Source: Bacteroidota bacterium (lineage in GTDB: Bacteria; Bacteroidota; Bacteroidia; Chitinophagales; Chitinophagaceae). From it: a stretch of DNA of 64,000 bases. Below, piece by piece: positions 26,961-37,275 of the stretch (the first letter of the stretch is position 1; each line of letters opens with the position of its first letter). The stretch covers positions 310,001 to 374,000 of the forward strand of contig JAEZGS010000001.1 of the NCBI GenBank assembly GCA_023437225.1, read 5' to 3'. Both the position numbers and the translations under genes were made by a program. The notes under the pieces were generated by a model, which did no database searches, had not been told where the DNA came from, and saw only the letters and a list, made by a program, of their open reading frames with translations.

Positions 26961-28646
26961 ATGCCTGGTTATATGTGTCGACTTTTTTTAATTGCATTTC
27001 TGTTTTGCCTTCTTCAATGTTTTGATACTTATGCAAACAATGAAACGGATAGTTTATTGAATGCGCTCAACCGTACCATTCAACAATCCGGTAATTACGA
27101 TCAAATAAAGTTTGGGCGCATTGCAGAGGTTCTCAACGATCCAGCATTTCGTAACGGCAGTACATCTGAAGAGCAATACCGTAATTATCTTAAGCTTTAT
27201 AACGAATACCGGATCTTTCGGTTCGATACCGCCTTTCTTTATGCACAAAAGCTTGAACGTCTTGCAGTAGATATGCGAGATCCAACCCTTCTTACGCAAT
27301 CAAGGTTGAATCTTGCATTTGTGTTGGTATCCGCAGGCATGTATAAAGAAGCTGCAGAAAAATTTGACCAGCTAACGGTTCGAATTGCCGATGACAGTCT
27401 TTTTGCTGACTACCTTCTTTTGAAAGCGCGGTATTATTTTGATATGGGCGATTATGTAAGCGATGCCTTTCACACGCCACGGTATTACCAGCAAGCTGGA
27501 TCACTCCTTGATTCCGCGCTTCACCTTCTTCCGGGAGATTCGTTTCGAGCTTTATATTACCAGGGTTTGAAACACTCGAAAACCGGGAGTTTTAAGGAGG
27601 CGATTCGTTATTTTGACCAGCTTCTTTCTAGGCCCGGACTGTCCAATCATGAGCTTGCATTGGTTGCCTCAAACTTAAGCTATCTGTATTCGTCACAGGG
27701 AGACCGTGAAAAAGCGATCCAGTTTCAGGCTCGTGCTGCCATCGCAGACATCGTTTCTTCAACAAAAGAAACCTTTGCCATTTTCAACCTCGCGCAGATG
27801 TTACTGAACCAGGGCAATGTTTCCCTGGCTTCTTCATACATCAAAAAAGCCGTTGATGATGCCACTTTTTATGGGGCGCGGCAACGCAAGGTCCAGGTAA
27901 GTACGATCATGCCAATCATTCAAAGCAGCGAGATGAATTACCTGGAAAGCCAGCGCAGATATTGGGTTATTTATGGAGCGGTGGTGTCTGCTATTGTGAT
28001 ATTGCTTGTCTGGCTTATCGTGGTGGTTTATCGCCAGAACAGGAAACTTGAAGCAGCCAGAAAGGCCATTTCGGCGGCTAATGTAAAGGTCAATGATGCC
28101 AACCTCCGTTTGCAGGAACTAAATGACGCTCTCACTCACCTGAACTCTGAACTGCAGTCGGTCAATTCGAAACTCCTTGAAGCAAATAAGATCAAAGAAG
28201 AATATATAGGTTACTTCTTTACGATCAACTCGGGCTTGTTCCAAAAGATCGACCGGCTGAAGAAATCAATTGAACAAAAGCTGCTGGATCGCAAAATTGA
28301 TGAAGCTCGTTTCTTACTGGGGGGTATCAACATTCACCAGGAGAAAGAGGAACTTTTGAAAAACTTCGACAAGGCCTTCCTAAAATTATTTCCTCATTTT
28401 GTTCAACACTTCAACGCACTGTTCGACGAGGTAGACCAGGTCAAACCCGGCGATCACGAGCTCCTTAATACAGACCTCAGGATATATGCGCTCATCCGAC
28501 TGGGTATAAAAGAGAATGAAAAAATTGCTGAGATCCTGGAATATTCTATCAAATCGATTTACGCTTATAAAACCAGGATTCGTGCCCGCGCCAAGGTGGG
28601 CAAAGACGAATTTGACCAACGAATCATGGAGATTCCATCTATATGA
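26961..28646 (+). CDS. SusR-like membrane-spanning regulator (DUF6377 type)
   Basis: About 561 residues from the ATG at 26961. After a signal peptide (CRLFLIAFLFCLLQCF) comes a helical, TPR-like periplasmic region at about residues 20-330. One transmembrane helix follows at about 334-357 (VIYGAVVSAIVILLVWLIVV), then a coiled coil (ALTHLNSELQSVNSKLLEAN) and a C-terminal DNA-binding-like region (LRIYALIRLGIKENEKIAEI, SIKSIYAYKTRIRARAKV). This matches Bacteroides SusR, which senses maltose/starch oligosaccharides and activates the sus operon. The next genes are susC, susD, susE-like and two GH13 enzymes, which strongly supports that role. The exact start is uncertain (26934, 26961 or 26973). It lies 6-34 bases after pbpC. 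Confidence 0.85.
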   Translation: MPGYMCRLFLIAFLFCLLQCFDTYANNETDSLLNALNRTIQQSGNYDQIKFGRIAEVLNDPAFRNGSTSEEQYRNYLKLYNEYRIFRFDTAFLYAQKLERLAVDMRDPTLLTQSRLNLAFVLVSAGMYKEAAEKFDQLTVRIADDSLFADYLLLKARYYFDMGDYVSDAFHTPRYYQQAGSLLDSALHLLPGDSFRALYYQGLKHSKTGSFKEAIRYFDQLLSRPGLSNHELALVASNLSYLYSSQGDREKAIQFQARAAIADIVSSTKETFAIFNLAQMLLNQGNVSLASSYIKKAVDDATFYGARQRKVQVSTIMPIIQSSEMNYLESQRRYWVIYGAVVSAIVILLVWLIVVVYRQNRKLEAARKAISAANVKVNDANLRLQELNDALTHLNSELQSVNSKLLEANKIKEEYIGYFFTINSGLFQKIDRLKKSIEQKLLDRKIDEARFLLGGINIHQEKEELLKNFDKAFLKLFPHFVQHFNALFDEVDQVKPGDHELLNTDLRIYALIRLGIKENEKIAEILEYSIKSIYAYKTRIRARAKVGKDEFDQRIMEIPSI

Positions 28647-28672
28647 CGAATTAAATTAATATGACATTAGAT

Positions 28673-28753
28673 AGCTGACAATCAATTATTCATGTTCAGC
28701 TTATCGGTCTGATTTGCTTTTATTTTCTTGATTCTGATGCTAACATTAGCTGA
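28673..28753. promoter_or_regulatory. Possible regulator sites upstream of susC
   Basis: The 167-base gap between the SusR-like gene and susC holds AGCTGA at 28673-28678, its inverse TCAGCT at 28696-28701 and AGCTGA again at 28748-28753. The two forward copies share a longer context (ACATTAG near AGCTGA). They could be operator half-sites for the adjacent regulator, but hexamers recur by chance and no binding site for this family is known to me. I see no clear TAnnTTTG box here. Confidence 0.25.
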
Positions 28754-28812
28754 AGGAATTGTTCCTCTCTTTATTTGTTCCGTCAATTTTTTTCTCACAC
28801 GAAAGTTTGCAT

Positions 28813-31761
28813 ATGAAATATCTACGCGCATTTCGCTTGCTGCTACCTGTGTTGTTTTGGTTGGCGGCTTCCACGGCCGCATCAGCACAAGCAGGTACGG
28901 TTACAGGAACGGTAAAGGATGTCAACCAGGTACCTGTATTTGGTGCATCGGTTTCTGTAAAGGGAACGAACCTGGGAACAACCACCGATGCTGAGGGTCG
29001 GTTCGCCCTTCATGTACCCCAGAATACAGGCTCCCTGCTCATATCTTATGTTGGATTTACCGAACAGGAAATCACCCTGAACGGTTCTTCTGCTTATTCA
29101 ATTGTTTTGAGTCCATCCTCACAAACACTTACCGATGTGGTTGTGGTAGGTTATGGCACCGCACGCAAAAAAGATCTTACAGGCGCCGTTTCCACCATTG
29201 CCAGTAAGGAATTGAACCCTGGTCCGGTAACAAGTCCATTACAACAACTGGCGGGGAAAGCCCCCGGCGTAAATGTGATCCAGATTGGTAATGAGCCGGG
29301 AAGTTTTCCGGGAGTTCGGATTCGGGGCATCACATCACTGGTAGGTGGAAGCGATCCACTTGTTGTGGTTGATGGAGTTCAGGGTAATATGGATCTGTTT
29401 CGCCAGGTACCTCCTAATGAGATTGAGTCGGTGGATGTATTGAAAGACGCCTCTGCCACGGCCATTTATGGTTCACGCGGAGCGCCGGGTGTCATCATCG
29501 TTACAACTAAGAGGAACCGGGCCGGAAAGACCTCTGTTGAATTCAACTCCGTTGCTTCGATGGATATTATTACAAAAAAGCTACGAGTGTTGAATGCTGA
29601 GGAATGGTGGGAAGAGGGGCAGAAATGGAATGTGCCGGCCTCGCAAAACCATGCTTCAAATACTGATTGGTTCAATATTCTCACTCGCGATGGCTTTACA
29701 CAAAATCACTCGATCGCATTTGGTGGCGGAACCGACAAATTCAACTACCGCGCTTCTCTTGCTGCAGTATTACAAAATGGTATTGTCATCAACTCCGATT
29801 ACAAGAATTATATAGGGCAGATCCATGCACAACAAAAGGCTTTCGACAATAAGCTGACCATTACCATGAATTTGAACAGTAACATCTCCAACACAATGGG
29901 CAGTCCCAATAGTGTTGGTCGGGCTGCTTTCACTTCAAACCTGATCAGCAATGCTTATGTATCGCGTCCCGGCGACCCTGTATTCAACGCGGATGGTAGT
30001 TATTTCACCGATGCGAATGTGTTTCAATACATCAATCCTTATGCTGTATCACAGACCGTGGTGAACGAAGGCGGTTCGAACAATTTATTCGGATCACTCC
30101 GTACAGACCTGGAGATCGTTAAAGGTCTTACTGCCGGATGGTTTGGTAGTTGGAGAAAGACCGACAGCTACTGGGGTTATTATCTTCCTGCTTTGTCAAC
30201 CGTTGCTTTTGCGATCGACAACAAAGGTGTGGCAAGTGTACGGAATGACAGAGCTGAAGAAAGGTTGATGGACATCAGTCTAACATATAAAAAGACTTTT
30301 GGAGAACATCGTGTTGAAGCACTTGGGCTTTACGAATATCAGACACAGGTTTACCAGGGAAATTTTGCGCAGGCGAAAGGATTCATTAATGACATCACCA
30401 CCTACAATGCGCTTCAAAATGGTGACCTTTCTAAAGTAACGCCAGGAGACATAAACTCATATAAAAATGATCGTAAACTGGTGTCTTTCCTTGGAAGGAT
30501 CAATTACAGTTTTGCTGACAGATACCTTTTAACTGCAAGTATTCGACGGGATGGTTCATCCGTACTGGGGCCAAATGTGAAGTGGGGCAATTTCCCCTCC
30601 GGTTCCGTCGCATGGCGCATTAGTGAGGAAGGCTTCATGCACAAACAGGATGTGTTCAGTGATCTTAAGTTGCGTGTTGGTTATGGTATCACTGGTAACC
30701 AGCAGGGCCTGTATCCTCAAAATTCAACCCAATTGGTTGGAGCATCGGGTGTCACCTACTTCGGTGGTTCGCAGATCACCAATTTTATCATCACGCAGAA
30801 TGCGAATGAAGATCTTAAATGGGAAACAAGAAAACAGGCAAACATTGGTCTGGACTTTGGCATGTTGAATAATAAGTTTTATGGATCTATCGATGTGTTC
30901 CGCGCGAAGACAGAGAACCTGCTATTCAATTATACAGTGCCTCAACCACCATACCCTTATGGTTCAATATTAGCAAATGTGGGTAGCCTAATGAATGAAG
31001 GAATTGAAGTAGCGCTGAATTACCAGGCGATAAGATCTAAGGATATGTCGCTTACACTCTCAGGTAATTTCTCATTCCTAAGAAACGAAGTGCTTGAATT
31101 AAGCGGAAGCATTGACGGTGTTCCGTTAAATACAGATTATGTAGGATGGGGCAACAACGCATATCTGATCAAAGGACAACCTATCGCTACTTTTAATATA
31201 CTTCAACACGAAGGCATCAATGATGTAGGGGCGGAAACAGTGATTGACAGAAACAAAGATGGAGTAATTGACCAGGGAAATCAAAGTCCTGACCGCTACA
31301 TTGCAGGATCTGCATTGCCAAAATACACTTACGCATTCTCGCCAACATTCACATACAAAAACCTTGATGTGTCTATGTTATGGAGAGGGGCAGGCGGCAA
31401 TAAAATATACAATGGTCTCCGTTCCAATTTAAGTCGCCTTGAAAACCTTGGTAAGTCTAATGTTTTGCACAGCGCACGCGAATTGGGCTTGTTTACTTCA
31501 CAATACGGGTCTGATCTGTGGTTAGAGAATGGAGCATTTCTTCGGTTTGATAACTTATCAATAGGATATCGATTCAATGTGAAAGATGTTAAGTATGTCG
31601 ATGCCTTCCGCATTTCACTCACTGGAAGCAATCTTGCGGTGATCACTGATTATAAGGGTATCGATCCTGAATTGAATGGAGCTTATGGAGGCGCTGGCGA
31701 TAATGGAATTTACCCTCGCACAACGAACGTTGCTCTTGGCCTCAATGTCATTTTTAAATAA
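28813..31761 (+). CDS. susC: SusC-type TonB-dependent receptor of the starch locus
   Basis: A 982-residue outer-membrane oligosaccharide importer. From the ATG at 28813 it has a signal peptide (FRLLLPVLFWLAASTAASAQ) and a carboxypeptidase-like regulatory domain (GTVTGTVKDVNQVPVFGASV). The TonB-box/plug start DVVVVGYGTARKKDLTGAV and plug motifs (LQQLAGKAPGVNVIQIG, RGITSLVGG) follow, then a long beta-barrel ending in LNVIFK. Together with SusD it should import maltooligosaccharides, energised by TonB. It is the first structural gene of the Sus-like operon; susD follows after 46 bases. The name is by family and context; substrate is inferred from the GH13 genes. Confidence 0.95.
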   Translation: MKYLRAFRLLLPVLFWLAASTAASAQAGTVTGTVKDVNQVPVFGASVSVKGTNLGTTTDAEGRFALHVPQNTGSLLISYVGFTEQEITLNGSSAYSIVLSPSSQTLTDVVVVGYGTARKKDLTGAVSTIASKELNPGPVTSPLQQLAGKAPGVNVIQIGNEPGSFPGVRIRGITSLVGGSDPLVVVDGVQGNMDLFRQVPPNEIESVDVLKDASATAIYGSRGAPGVIIVTTKRNRAGKTSVEFNSVASMDIITKKLRVLNAEEWWEEGQKWNVPASQNHASNTDWFNILTRDGFTQNHSIAFGGGTDKFNYRASLAAVLQNGIVINSDYKNYIGQIHAQQKAFDNKLTITMNLNSNISNTMGSPNSVGRAAFTSNLISNAYVSRPGDPVFNADGSYFTDANVFQYINPYAVSQTVVNEGGSNNLFGSLRTDLEIVKGLTAGWFGSWRKTDSYWGYYLPALSTVAFAIDNKGVASVRNDRAEERLMDISLTYKKTFGEHRVEALGLYEYQTQVYQGNFAQAKGFINDITTYNALQNGDLSKVTPGDINSYKNDRKLVSFLGRINYSFADRYLLTASIRRDGSSVLGPNVKWGNFPSGSVAWRISEEGFMHKQDVFSDLKLRVGYGITGNQQGLYPQNSTQLVGASGVTYFGGSQITNFIITQNANEDLKWETRKQANIGLDFGMLNNKFYGSIDVFRAKTENLLFNYTVPQPPYPYGSILANVGSLMNEGIEVALNYQAIRSKDMSLTLSGNFSFLRNEVLELSGSIDGVPLNTDYVGWGNNAYLIKGQPIATFNILQHEGINDVGAETVIDRNKDGVIDQGNQSPDRYIAGSALPKYTYAFSPTFTYKNLDVSMLWRGAGGNKIYNGLRSNLSRLENLGKSNVLHSARELGLFTSQYGSDLWLENGAFLRFDNLSIGYRFNVKDVKYVDAFRISLTGSNLAVITDYKGIDPELNGAYGGAGDNGIYPRTTNVALGLNVIFK

Positions 31762-31807
31762 TTGAACAGTTCTTCTGCAGAACATGACTTCAACAAAATA
31801 TAGTAAG

Positions 31808-33295
31808 ATGAAAAAAATCCTTGTTTCGTTCCTATTCATCCTGCTGATTGTACAAGGCTGTACAAAAGTAGATGAAGTGGTTTACGATAAATATGCGGCC
31901 TCAACATTTTACAGTTCACCCACAGGCTCCGATGTAGCACTTGCAAGTGTATATGCCCTGGTTGTGGGTAACTGGGGTGGGGTTGGCTATGCTGGTGCCG
32001 ATAATGGATGGTATGACCTTAATGCAATGTCGTCTGATGAACAGGTGATACCACATAGAAATACGGGCGACTGGCAACTTGACTTTGCTCAATTGTACAA
32101 GCACGAGTGGTTGCCCACGCATTCGATTGTTGCGAATGCCTGGACCTGGTTGTATCGCGCCGTGTATACCGCTAATCTTGCAGTGGAACAACTTACGAAT
32201 GCAAAGGCAGATCCGGCAAAGATCGCTGAAGCCAAAGTGCTTCGCGCGTTCTTTTATTACCTGTTAATTGATGACTGGGGCGATGTCCCTTTCTATACAG
32301 AGAATAATGTCACCATCGAGAACCTGCCACAGAAAAGCAGGCGCGAAGTGTTTGATTTTGTTGTGAACGAACTCGAAGAAAACGTAGAAAAGTTATCGGC
32401 AACAAAGGGTGGTCAGTATTACGGTAGATTCAACAAATGGGCCGGCTATATGTTGCTGGCGAAAGTTTATTTAAATGCTGAAGTATATACCGGAACACCT
32501 ATGTGGGCGCAATGTCTTGCTGCATGCAACAAGGTGTCTGAAGGCGGATTCTCGTTGCATCCTGGCGGGGCAAATGCGAGCAGTCCATTAGGTTATAAGT
32601 ATTACGAGCTGTTTGGTGATGTATGCCCTGAAGACGAAACGATACTAGCGATCTACACAAAAGTAGACATCGTTGGAAGGAACATCTTCACCGTACGCAG
32701 TCTTCATGGTCCACATGCCAATGAGCTTTTCGGATTTAGCGGATGGAATGGATCGGTAACTCATAAAAATTATGTGAATCGATTTGATAACAATGATATC
32801 CGTAAGAAACAATTTATGGTGGGGCAGCAGCCTGGCGGCGTGAGTTATTCCGAGGATCTGTCTTCTTTGGACAACCCCGGGGCAAACCGTGAAGATGGCA
32901 TTCGGAATATGAAATTTTATCCTGCGGCACCCATGAATGGCGGAGGTGCATCCAATGATTTTCCTATTTACCGATATGCGGATGTATTGTTGATGAAGGC
33001 GGAATGCCATGTTCGACTCGGTGATGCAGCATCGGCAAAACCGTTCATAGACCAGGTGCGGACAAGAGCCGGACTGAATGGGCTTTCAGCAAATCCTACG
33101 CTCAATGATATTTATAATGAGCGCGGCTTTGAACTTACCTGGGAAGGGCACAGGAGACAGGATATGATTCGTTTCGATAAGTTTCTCGAGCCACATGATT
33201 TCAAAGGCCAGAGTGAGTCGTTCCGGAAATTGTTCCCTATTCCAACTTTCGCACTGGATGCGAATAAAAACCTGGTGCAAAATCCCGGCTATTAA
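31808..33295 (+). CDS. susD: SusD/RagB-family glycan-binding lipoprotein
   Basis: About 495 residues. The ATG at 31808 gives a lipoprotein signal (KKILVSFLFILLIVQGC). The mature protein has the SusD family helices (TWLYRAVYTANLAVEQLTNA, KVLRAFFYYLLIDDWGDVPF) and the C-terminal pattern YRYADVLLMKAECHVRLGD, ERGFELTWEGHRRQDMIRF and KLFPIP that defines RagB/SusD proteins. It caps the SusC barrel at the cell surface and binds the glycan. It lies between susC and a SusE-like gene, as in the starch operon of Bacteroides. Confidence 0.96.
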   Translation: MKKILVSFLFILLIVQGCTKVDEVVYDKYAASTFYSSPTGSDVALASVYALVVGNWGGVGYAGADNGWYDLNAMSSDEQVIPHRNTGDWQLDFAQLYKHEWLPTHSIVANAWTWLYRAVYTANLAVEQLTNAKADPAKIAEAKVLRAFFYYLLIDDWGDVPFYTENNVTIENLPQKSRREVFDFVVNELEENVEKLSATKGGQYYGRFNKWAGYMLLAKVYLNAEVYTGTPMWAQCLAACNKVSEGGFSLHPGGANASSPLGYKYYELFGDVCPEDETILAIYTKVDIVGRNIFTVRSLHGPHANELFGFSGWNGSVTHKNYVNRFDNNDIRKKQFMVGQQPGGVSYSEDLSSLDNPGANREDGIRNMKFYPAAPMNGGGASNDFPIYRYADVLLMKAECHVRLGDAASAKPFIDQVRTRAGLNGLSANPTLNDIYNERGFELTWEGHRRQDMIRFDKFLEPHDFKGQSESFRKLFPIPTFALDANKNLVQNPGY

Positions 33296-33318
33296 TGATC
33301 ATCTAAAAGCATATTCAA

Positions 33319-34410
33319 ATGAAAAGATTCATCCATACAATCCTTTGTGCATGTTGTGCTGTGCTGTTGCTGGCAGGCTGCAAGAAGGATGCTGAGCTTA
33401 CATATCTTGACGTCGTAAATTTTCCAACTGGCTTTGCGGCCTCTTCAGAAGAGGTAATTCTTACGTCGTCGAATGCAGACCAGGAGGCCATCAGTTTCTC
33501 ATGGCCATCGGTCACTTTTAAGATAAGTGCGCCGGTGAACTACACCCTTCAATTTGCTCTGCCATCTGATACAATTGGCAGCAATGCCTGGAAAAACGCA
33601 ATTGAAATTGAAGTTGGAAATGACGCGCTGTCAAAAACTTTCACCACAAATGAATTGAATAACCTGGCTACGTTGAAGTTGAATCTCCTGCCCGATTCAA
33701 CGCAGGTGCTTGCTGCAAGGGTAGTGGCAACAATGGATCGCAAGGTGGCTTCAGAGGCTGTAAGTTTTAAAGTGCGTCCATTTAAAGTGGTGTTGAAAAA
33801 TGTTTTGTATGTGCCCGGTGAATACCAGGGATGGGATCCCGCCAGTGCAAAGGTCCTGGCAGAAGTTGCAGGCCGCCCGAAATTATATGAAGGCTACGTG
33901 AATATGCCTGGAACTGGGCTTAAATGGTTCAAGTATACCAACGCGCCCGACTGGAATCATATCAACTATGGTGACGGTGGTGGCGGCACATTCAATACCG
34001 ATGGAGCAGCTGCAGGACTGAGTGTTCCTGACGGTGGATATTATTATCTCACTGCGGATCTCAACACCAATAAGTGGACAGCAACAAAAGTGAGTTGGAG
34101 CATCATTGGTGACGCAACGCCCGGTGGATGGGGTACGGACACACCTATGACCTATGACGAAGCTACGCAGACATGGAAGGTTACTGCCGAGATGAAGACA
34201 GCCGGTTCGTTCAAGTTTCGCGCAAATAATGCGTGGGCATTGGATTTCGGTATCGATGGCGGTACCAAAGAGTTGAAGTATGCAGACAATCCGTTCCTGG
34301 GTTATACAGACGGTTTATGGAACCTTTCAGTGCCTGAAGACGGCAATTATACCATTACACTGGATCTGCATAATCCAGGTAACTACACTTATATATTGAA
34401 GAAGAACTAA
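33319..34410 (+). CDS. SusE-like starch-binding outer-membrane lipoprotein
   Basis: A 363-residue lipoprotein (signal CACCAVLLLAGC). The N-terminal part carries the SusE immunoglobulin-like domain (FKISAPVNYTLQFALPSD, KTFTTNELNNLATLKLNLLP). The C-terminal part has two repeated carbohydrate-binding modules of SusE/SusF type, seen in VLYVPGEYQGWDPASAKV and SIIGDATPGGWGTDTPMTYD. In Bacteroides SusE and SusF bind starch at the surface and help hold it near SusC/D. Position directly after susD fits this role. Only one such protein is present, in place of the SusE plus SusF pair. Confidence 0.9.
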   Translation: MKRFIHTILCACCAVLLLAGCKKDAELTYLDVVNFPTGFAASSEEVILTSSNADQEAISFSWPSVTFKISAPVNYTLQFALPSDTIGSNAWKNAIEIEVGNDALSKTFTTNELNNLATLKLNLLPDSTQVLAARVVATMDRKVASEAVSFKVRPFKVVLKNVLYVPGEYQGWDPASAKVLAEVAGRPKLYEGYVNMPGTGLKWFKYTNAPDWNHINYGDGGGGTFNTDGAAAGLSVPDGGYYYLTADLNTNKWTATKVSWSIIGDATPGGWGTDTPMTYDEATQTWKVTAEMKTAGSFKFRANNAWALDFGIDGGTKELKYADNPFLGYTDGLWNLSVPEDGNYTITLDLHNPGNYTYILKKN

Positions 34411-34430
34411 GCAACGTGTAAATAGAAATA

Positions 34431-35789
34431 ATGAAGAAGTTAGCAATCGTTATCCTGGCATTTTTATCTTTTTCCTGTAGTAAGACCGGTACGCCGGTCT
34501 CTACGGGGGAAAGCACCGATCCCCCACAATATGGCACACCATATCAGAAAGTACCAGTGGGTAAGGATGCAATCATTTACCAGGTAAACATCAGGGCATT
34601 CAGCAGCGATGGTAATTTGAACGGCATACAGGGAAGACTTGACAAGATAAAAGAACTTGGAGTGAATGTCATCTACCTTATGCCTATCAATCCGGTAGGA
34701 ACTGTCAAAAGTGTAAACTCTCCTTATTCGATCAAAGATCATAAATCTGTCGGCACCGAATATGGCTCCTTAAGCGACCTGCAAAAGCTGATCGAAGCAG
34801 CGCACAGTCGCGATATGGCTGTCATCCTCGATTTTGTTGCCAATCATACGGCATGGGATCATGTATGGATTAACAACAAGAGTTGGTACAAGCAAGATGG
34901 TTCAGGAAACATCATACACCCGCCGGGAACGAATTTCCTTGATGTAGCGCAGCTCGACTTCTCGAATGTTGCAATGAAAAATGCAATGATCGACGCAATG
35001 CGGTACTGGATCCTTGCTGCAAATGCAGATGGATATCGGTGCGACTTTGCGGATAACGTTCCATTTCGTTTTTGGAAGGAAGCGATCTCATCGCTAAGAT
35101 CGATTTCGGGAAGAAAAATATTGATGCTGGCAGAAGGTACTCGCAATGACCACTTCAAGGCAGGATTTGATCTAAGTTTTGGTATGGCGTTCTATAGTAA
35201 GTTGAAAGCGGTGTATCAGCAGGGCAACGGTGCAACTACGATCAATGATCTCAATAATTCAGAATATGTGAATGCCACAGACAATGCGGCCGTTGTACGA
35301 TACATATCCAATCATGATGTCAATCTTTCTGATGGCACGCCGTTGGACCTGTTTCATGGAGACAAGGGTTCCGTGGGTGCATTCGTCATAGCTGCGTATA
35401 TGAAGGGCGTCCCTATGATCTACAACGCGCAGGAAATTGGTTATCCAACGCGGATCACTTACTTCGACAAAACTCCCATTAACTGGTTTTCAAATTCCGG
35501 GATGACTGACACCTATGCAAAGATCCTTGGATTTCGGAAAACCAGTAAGGCATTGCGCGACGGACAGCTCTTCACATACAGTACCAATGATGTTGTCATT
35601 TTCCAAAGAAAACTAGATGACGAATCGGTATTTGTTGCAGTCAATACAAGGAATAATCCGACAGATGTGACGATCCCCGGCGCGCTTCAAAATACAACAT
35701 GGATAGACGTAATCAGCAACGAGCAAAAGACACTTGGCACCTCGCTGTCGCTGCCGGCTAACGATTATCTTATTCTTAAAAGCAAGTAG
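34431..35789 (+). CDS. Lipoprotein GH13 alpha-amylase family enzyme (SusG-like)
   Basis: A 452-residue glycoside hydrolase family 13 enzyme with a lipoprotein signal (KKLAIVILAFLSFSCSK), so probably anchored in the outer membrane. The four GH13 regions are visible: DFVANHT, GYRCDFAD (nucleophile Asp205), LMLAEGT (acid/base Glu235) and YISNHDVN (Asp296). A C-terminal beta domain follows (FVAVNTRNNPTDVTIPG). By location it corresponds to SusG, which starts starch breakdown outside the cell, although it is shorter than SusG and I see no inserted CBM. It is the first of two tandem GH13 genes and lies 20 bases after the SusE-like gene. Confidence 0.94.
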   Translation: MKKLAIVILAFLSFSCSKTGTPVSTGESTDPPQYGTPYQKVPVGKDAIIYQVNIRAFSSDGNLNGIQGRLDKIKELGVNVIYLMPINPVGTVKSVNSPYSIKDHKSVGTEYGSLSDLQKLIEAAHSRDMAVILDFVANHTAWDHVWINNKSWYKQDGSGNIIHPPGTNFLDVAQLDFSNVAMKNAMIDAMRYWILAANADGYRCDFADNVPFRFWKEAISSLRSISGRKILMLAEGTRNDHFKAGFDLSFGMAFYSKLKAVYQQGNGATTINDLNNSEYVNATDNAAVVRYISNHDVNLSDGTPLDLFHGDKGSVGAFVIAAYMKGVPMIYNAQEIGYPTRITYFDKTPINWFSNSGMTDTYAKILGFRKTSKALRDGQLFTYSTNDVVIFQRKLDDESVFVAVNTRNNPTDVTIPGALQNTTWIDVISNEQKTLGTSLSLPANDYLILKSK

Positions 35790-35823
35790 GGACTGATAAA
35801 CAATTCCTATCAAAATAAACAAC

Positions 35824-37188
35824 GTGAAAAGATTATTTTATATCACTGTGTTAGCCAGTTGGTGCATGCTGAGCCATGCTCAACCTTCTGCGAAAACCGA
35901 TATCGCAACATCAGTAGAAGCTTATGGCACACCCTTTAAGGGGCTGCCTGATCGGCGCGATGTGATCCTTTACCAGGTAAACATGCGAGTGTTTGGTAAG
36001 GACGGAAATTTTCGTAATGTAATTGATCGGTTAGATTCGATTCGTTCGCTTGGCGCAAATGTTGTGTACCTTATGCCCATCTATCCTGTTGGCCAGGTGC
36101 GGGCGGTTAATTCACCCTATTGCATTAAAGATTATGATGCGATCAATAGTGAATTTGGTGACCTGCGTGACCTTCGTGAACTGGTTGATAAGGCGCATGA
36201 AAAAAAGCTCGCTGTTATACTTGACTGGGTAGCCAATCACACAGCATATGATCATCCATGGACAAATAACAAGTCGTGGTATCTGCAGGATTCCACAGGA
36301 AATATTGTAAGTCCGCCGGGGATGGGCTGGAATGATGTGGCGCAACTCAACTTTAAGAATCAGGACATGCGCAGGGAGATGATCCGCAGTATGAAGGACT
36401 GGGTATTGAAAGCGAATATCGACGGGTTCCGATGCGATTACAGCGATGGTCCGCCTGCAGATTTTTGGAAACAGGTATTGGATACTTTAAATGCGATGCC
36501 TGGAAGAAATTTGCTGATGCTGGCAGAGGGAAGTCGCAGTACAAATTTTACCGTCGGTTTTGATTATAATTTTGGTTTTAATTTCTTTGGAACGCTGAAA
36601 TCGGTTTACGAGAAAGGGAAGCCGGCTACCGCTATTGAATCTGTGACCGCCGCAGATTATGCAATGGCATCGCCATCGCAAAGAATGGTCAGATATACAA
36701 GCAATCATGATGTGAATGGTTCTGATGGGACCCCGGAGGAATTGTTTGGTGGTGAAAGAGGCGCTATGGGAGCATTTGTTGTGGCTGCTTACATGAAAGG
36801 TATACCGATGATCTATAATGGCCAGGAAGTGGGAACACCCTATCGTCTTTTATTTCCGTTTACTTCTGCGAAGATCGATTGGAAGTTGAATCCTGAACGC
36901 ACTAATGAGTACCGGAGGATACTTGCGTTCTATAAATCCAGCGATGCAGTACGGCGCGGCGACATGAAAAACTTCAGTACGAACGACGTTTGTGCTTTTG
37001 AAAAAAAGATTGGCAGGGAGCAGGTGCTTGTATTGGTGAATGTGCGGAACTCGCCGGTTGATTTCAATGTAGCGCAGGGATTGAAAGGCAAATGGTCTGA
37101 TGTTTTTTCACAGAAAAAAGTGCAGATAAAGAACAACGTTTCACTCCAACCATATTCTTACATTGTTTTAAAACGAGACATCAAATGA
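35824..37188 (+). CDS. Periplasmic GH13 alpha-amylase family enzyme (SusA-like)
   Basis: A 454-residue GH13 enzyme, GTG start. It has an ordinary signal peptide (RLFYITVLASWCMLSHAQ) and no good lipobox, so it should be periplasmic. Catalytic regions are DWVANHT, GFRCDYSD (Asp205), LMLAEGS (Glu235) and YTSNHDVN (Asp296), at exactly the same residue numbers as in the upstream enzyme. The two are clear paralogues from a tandem duplication that differ in their targeting signal. By analogy with SusA it would cut imported oligosaccharides to small sugars. It ends the Sus operon; a strong terminator lies about 90 bases downstream. Confidence 0.94.
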   Translation: MKRLFYITVLASWCMLSHAQPSAKTDIATSVEAYGTPFKGLPDRRDVILYQVNMRVFGKDGNFRNVIDRLDSIRSLGANVVYLMPIYPVGQVRAVNSPYCIKDYDAINSEFGDLRDLRELVDKAHEKKLAVILDWVANHTAYDHPWTNNKSWYLQDSTGNIVSPPGMGWNDVAQLNFKNQDMRREMIRSMKDWVLKANIDGFRCDYSDGPPADFWKQVLDTLNAMPGRNLLMLAEGSRSTNFTVGFDYNFGFNFFGTLKSVYEKGKPATAIESVTAADYAMASPSQRMVRYTSNHDVNGSDGTPEELFGGERGAMGAFVVAAYMKGIPMIYNGQEVGTPYRLLFPFTSAKIDWKLNPERTNEYRRILAFYKSSDAVRRGDMKNFSTNDVCAFEKKIGREQVLVLVNVRNSPVDFNVAQGLKGKWSDVFSQKKVQIKNNVSLQPYSYIVLKRDIK

Positions 37189-37275
37189 TATTGACATGTA
37201 AATCGAAACATTGTTGACGGGCAATAGCGCACAGCAAGAATCACCCGGGTGAACAATATTCGAGAACATGTACCG

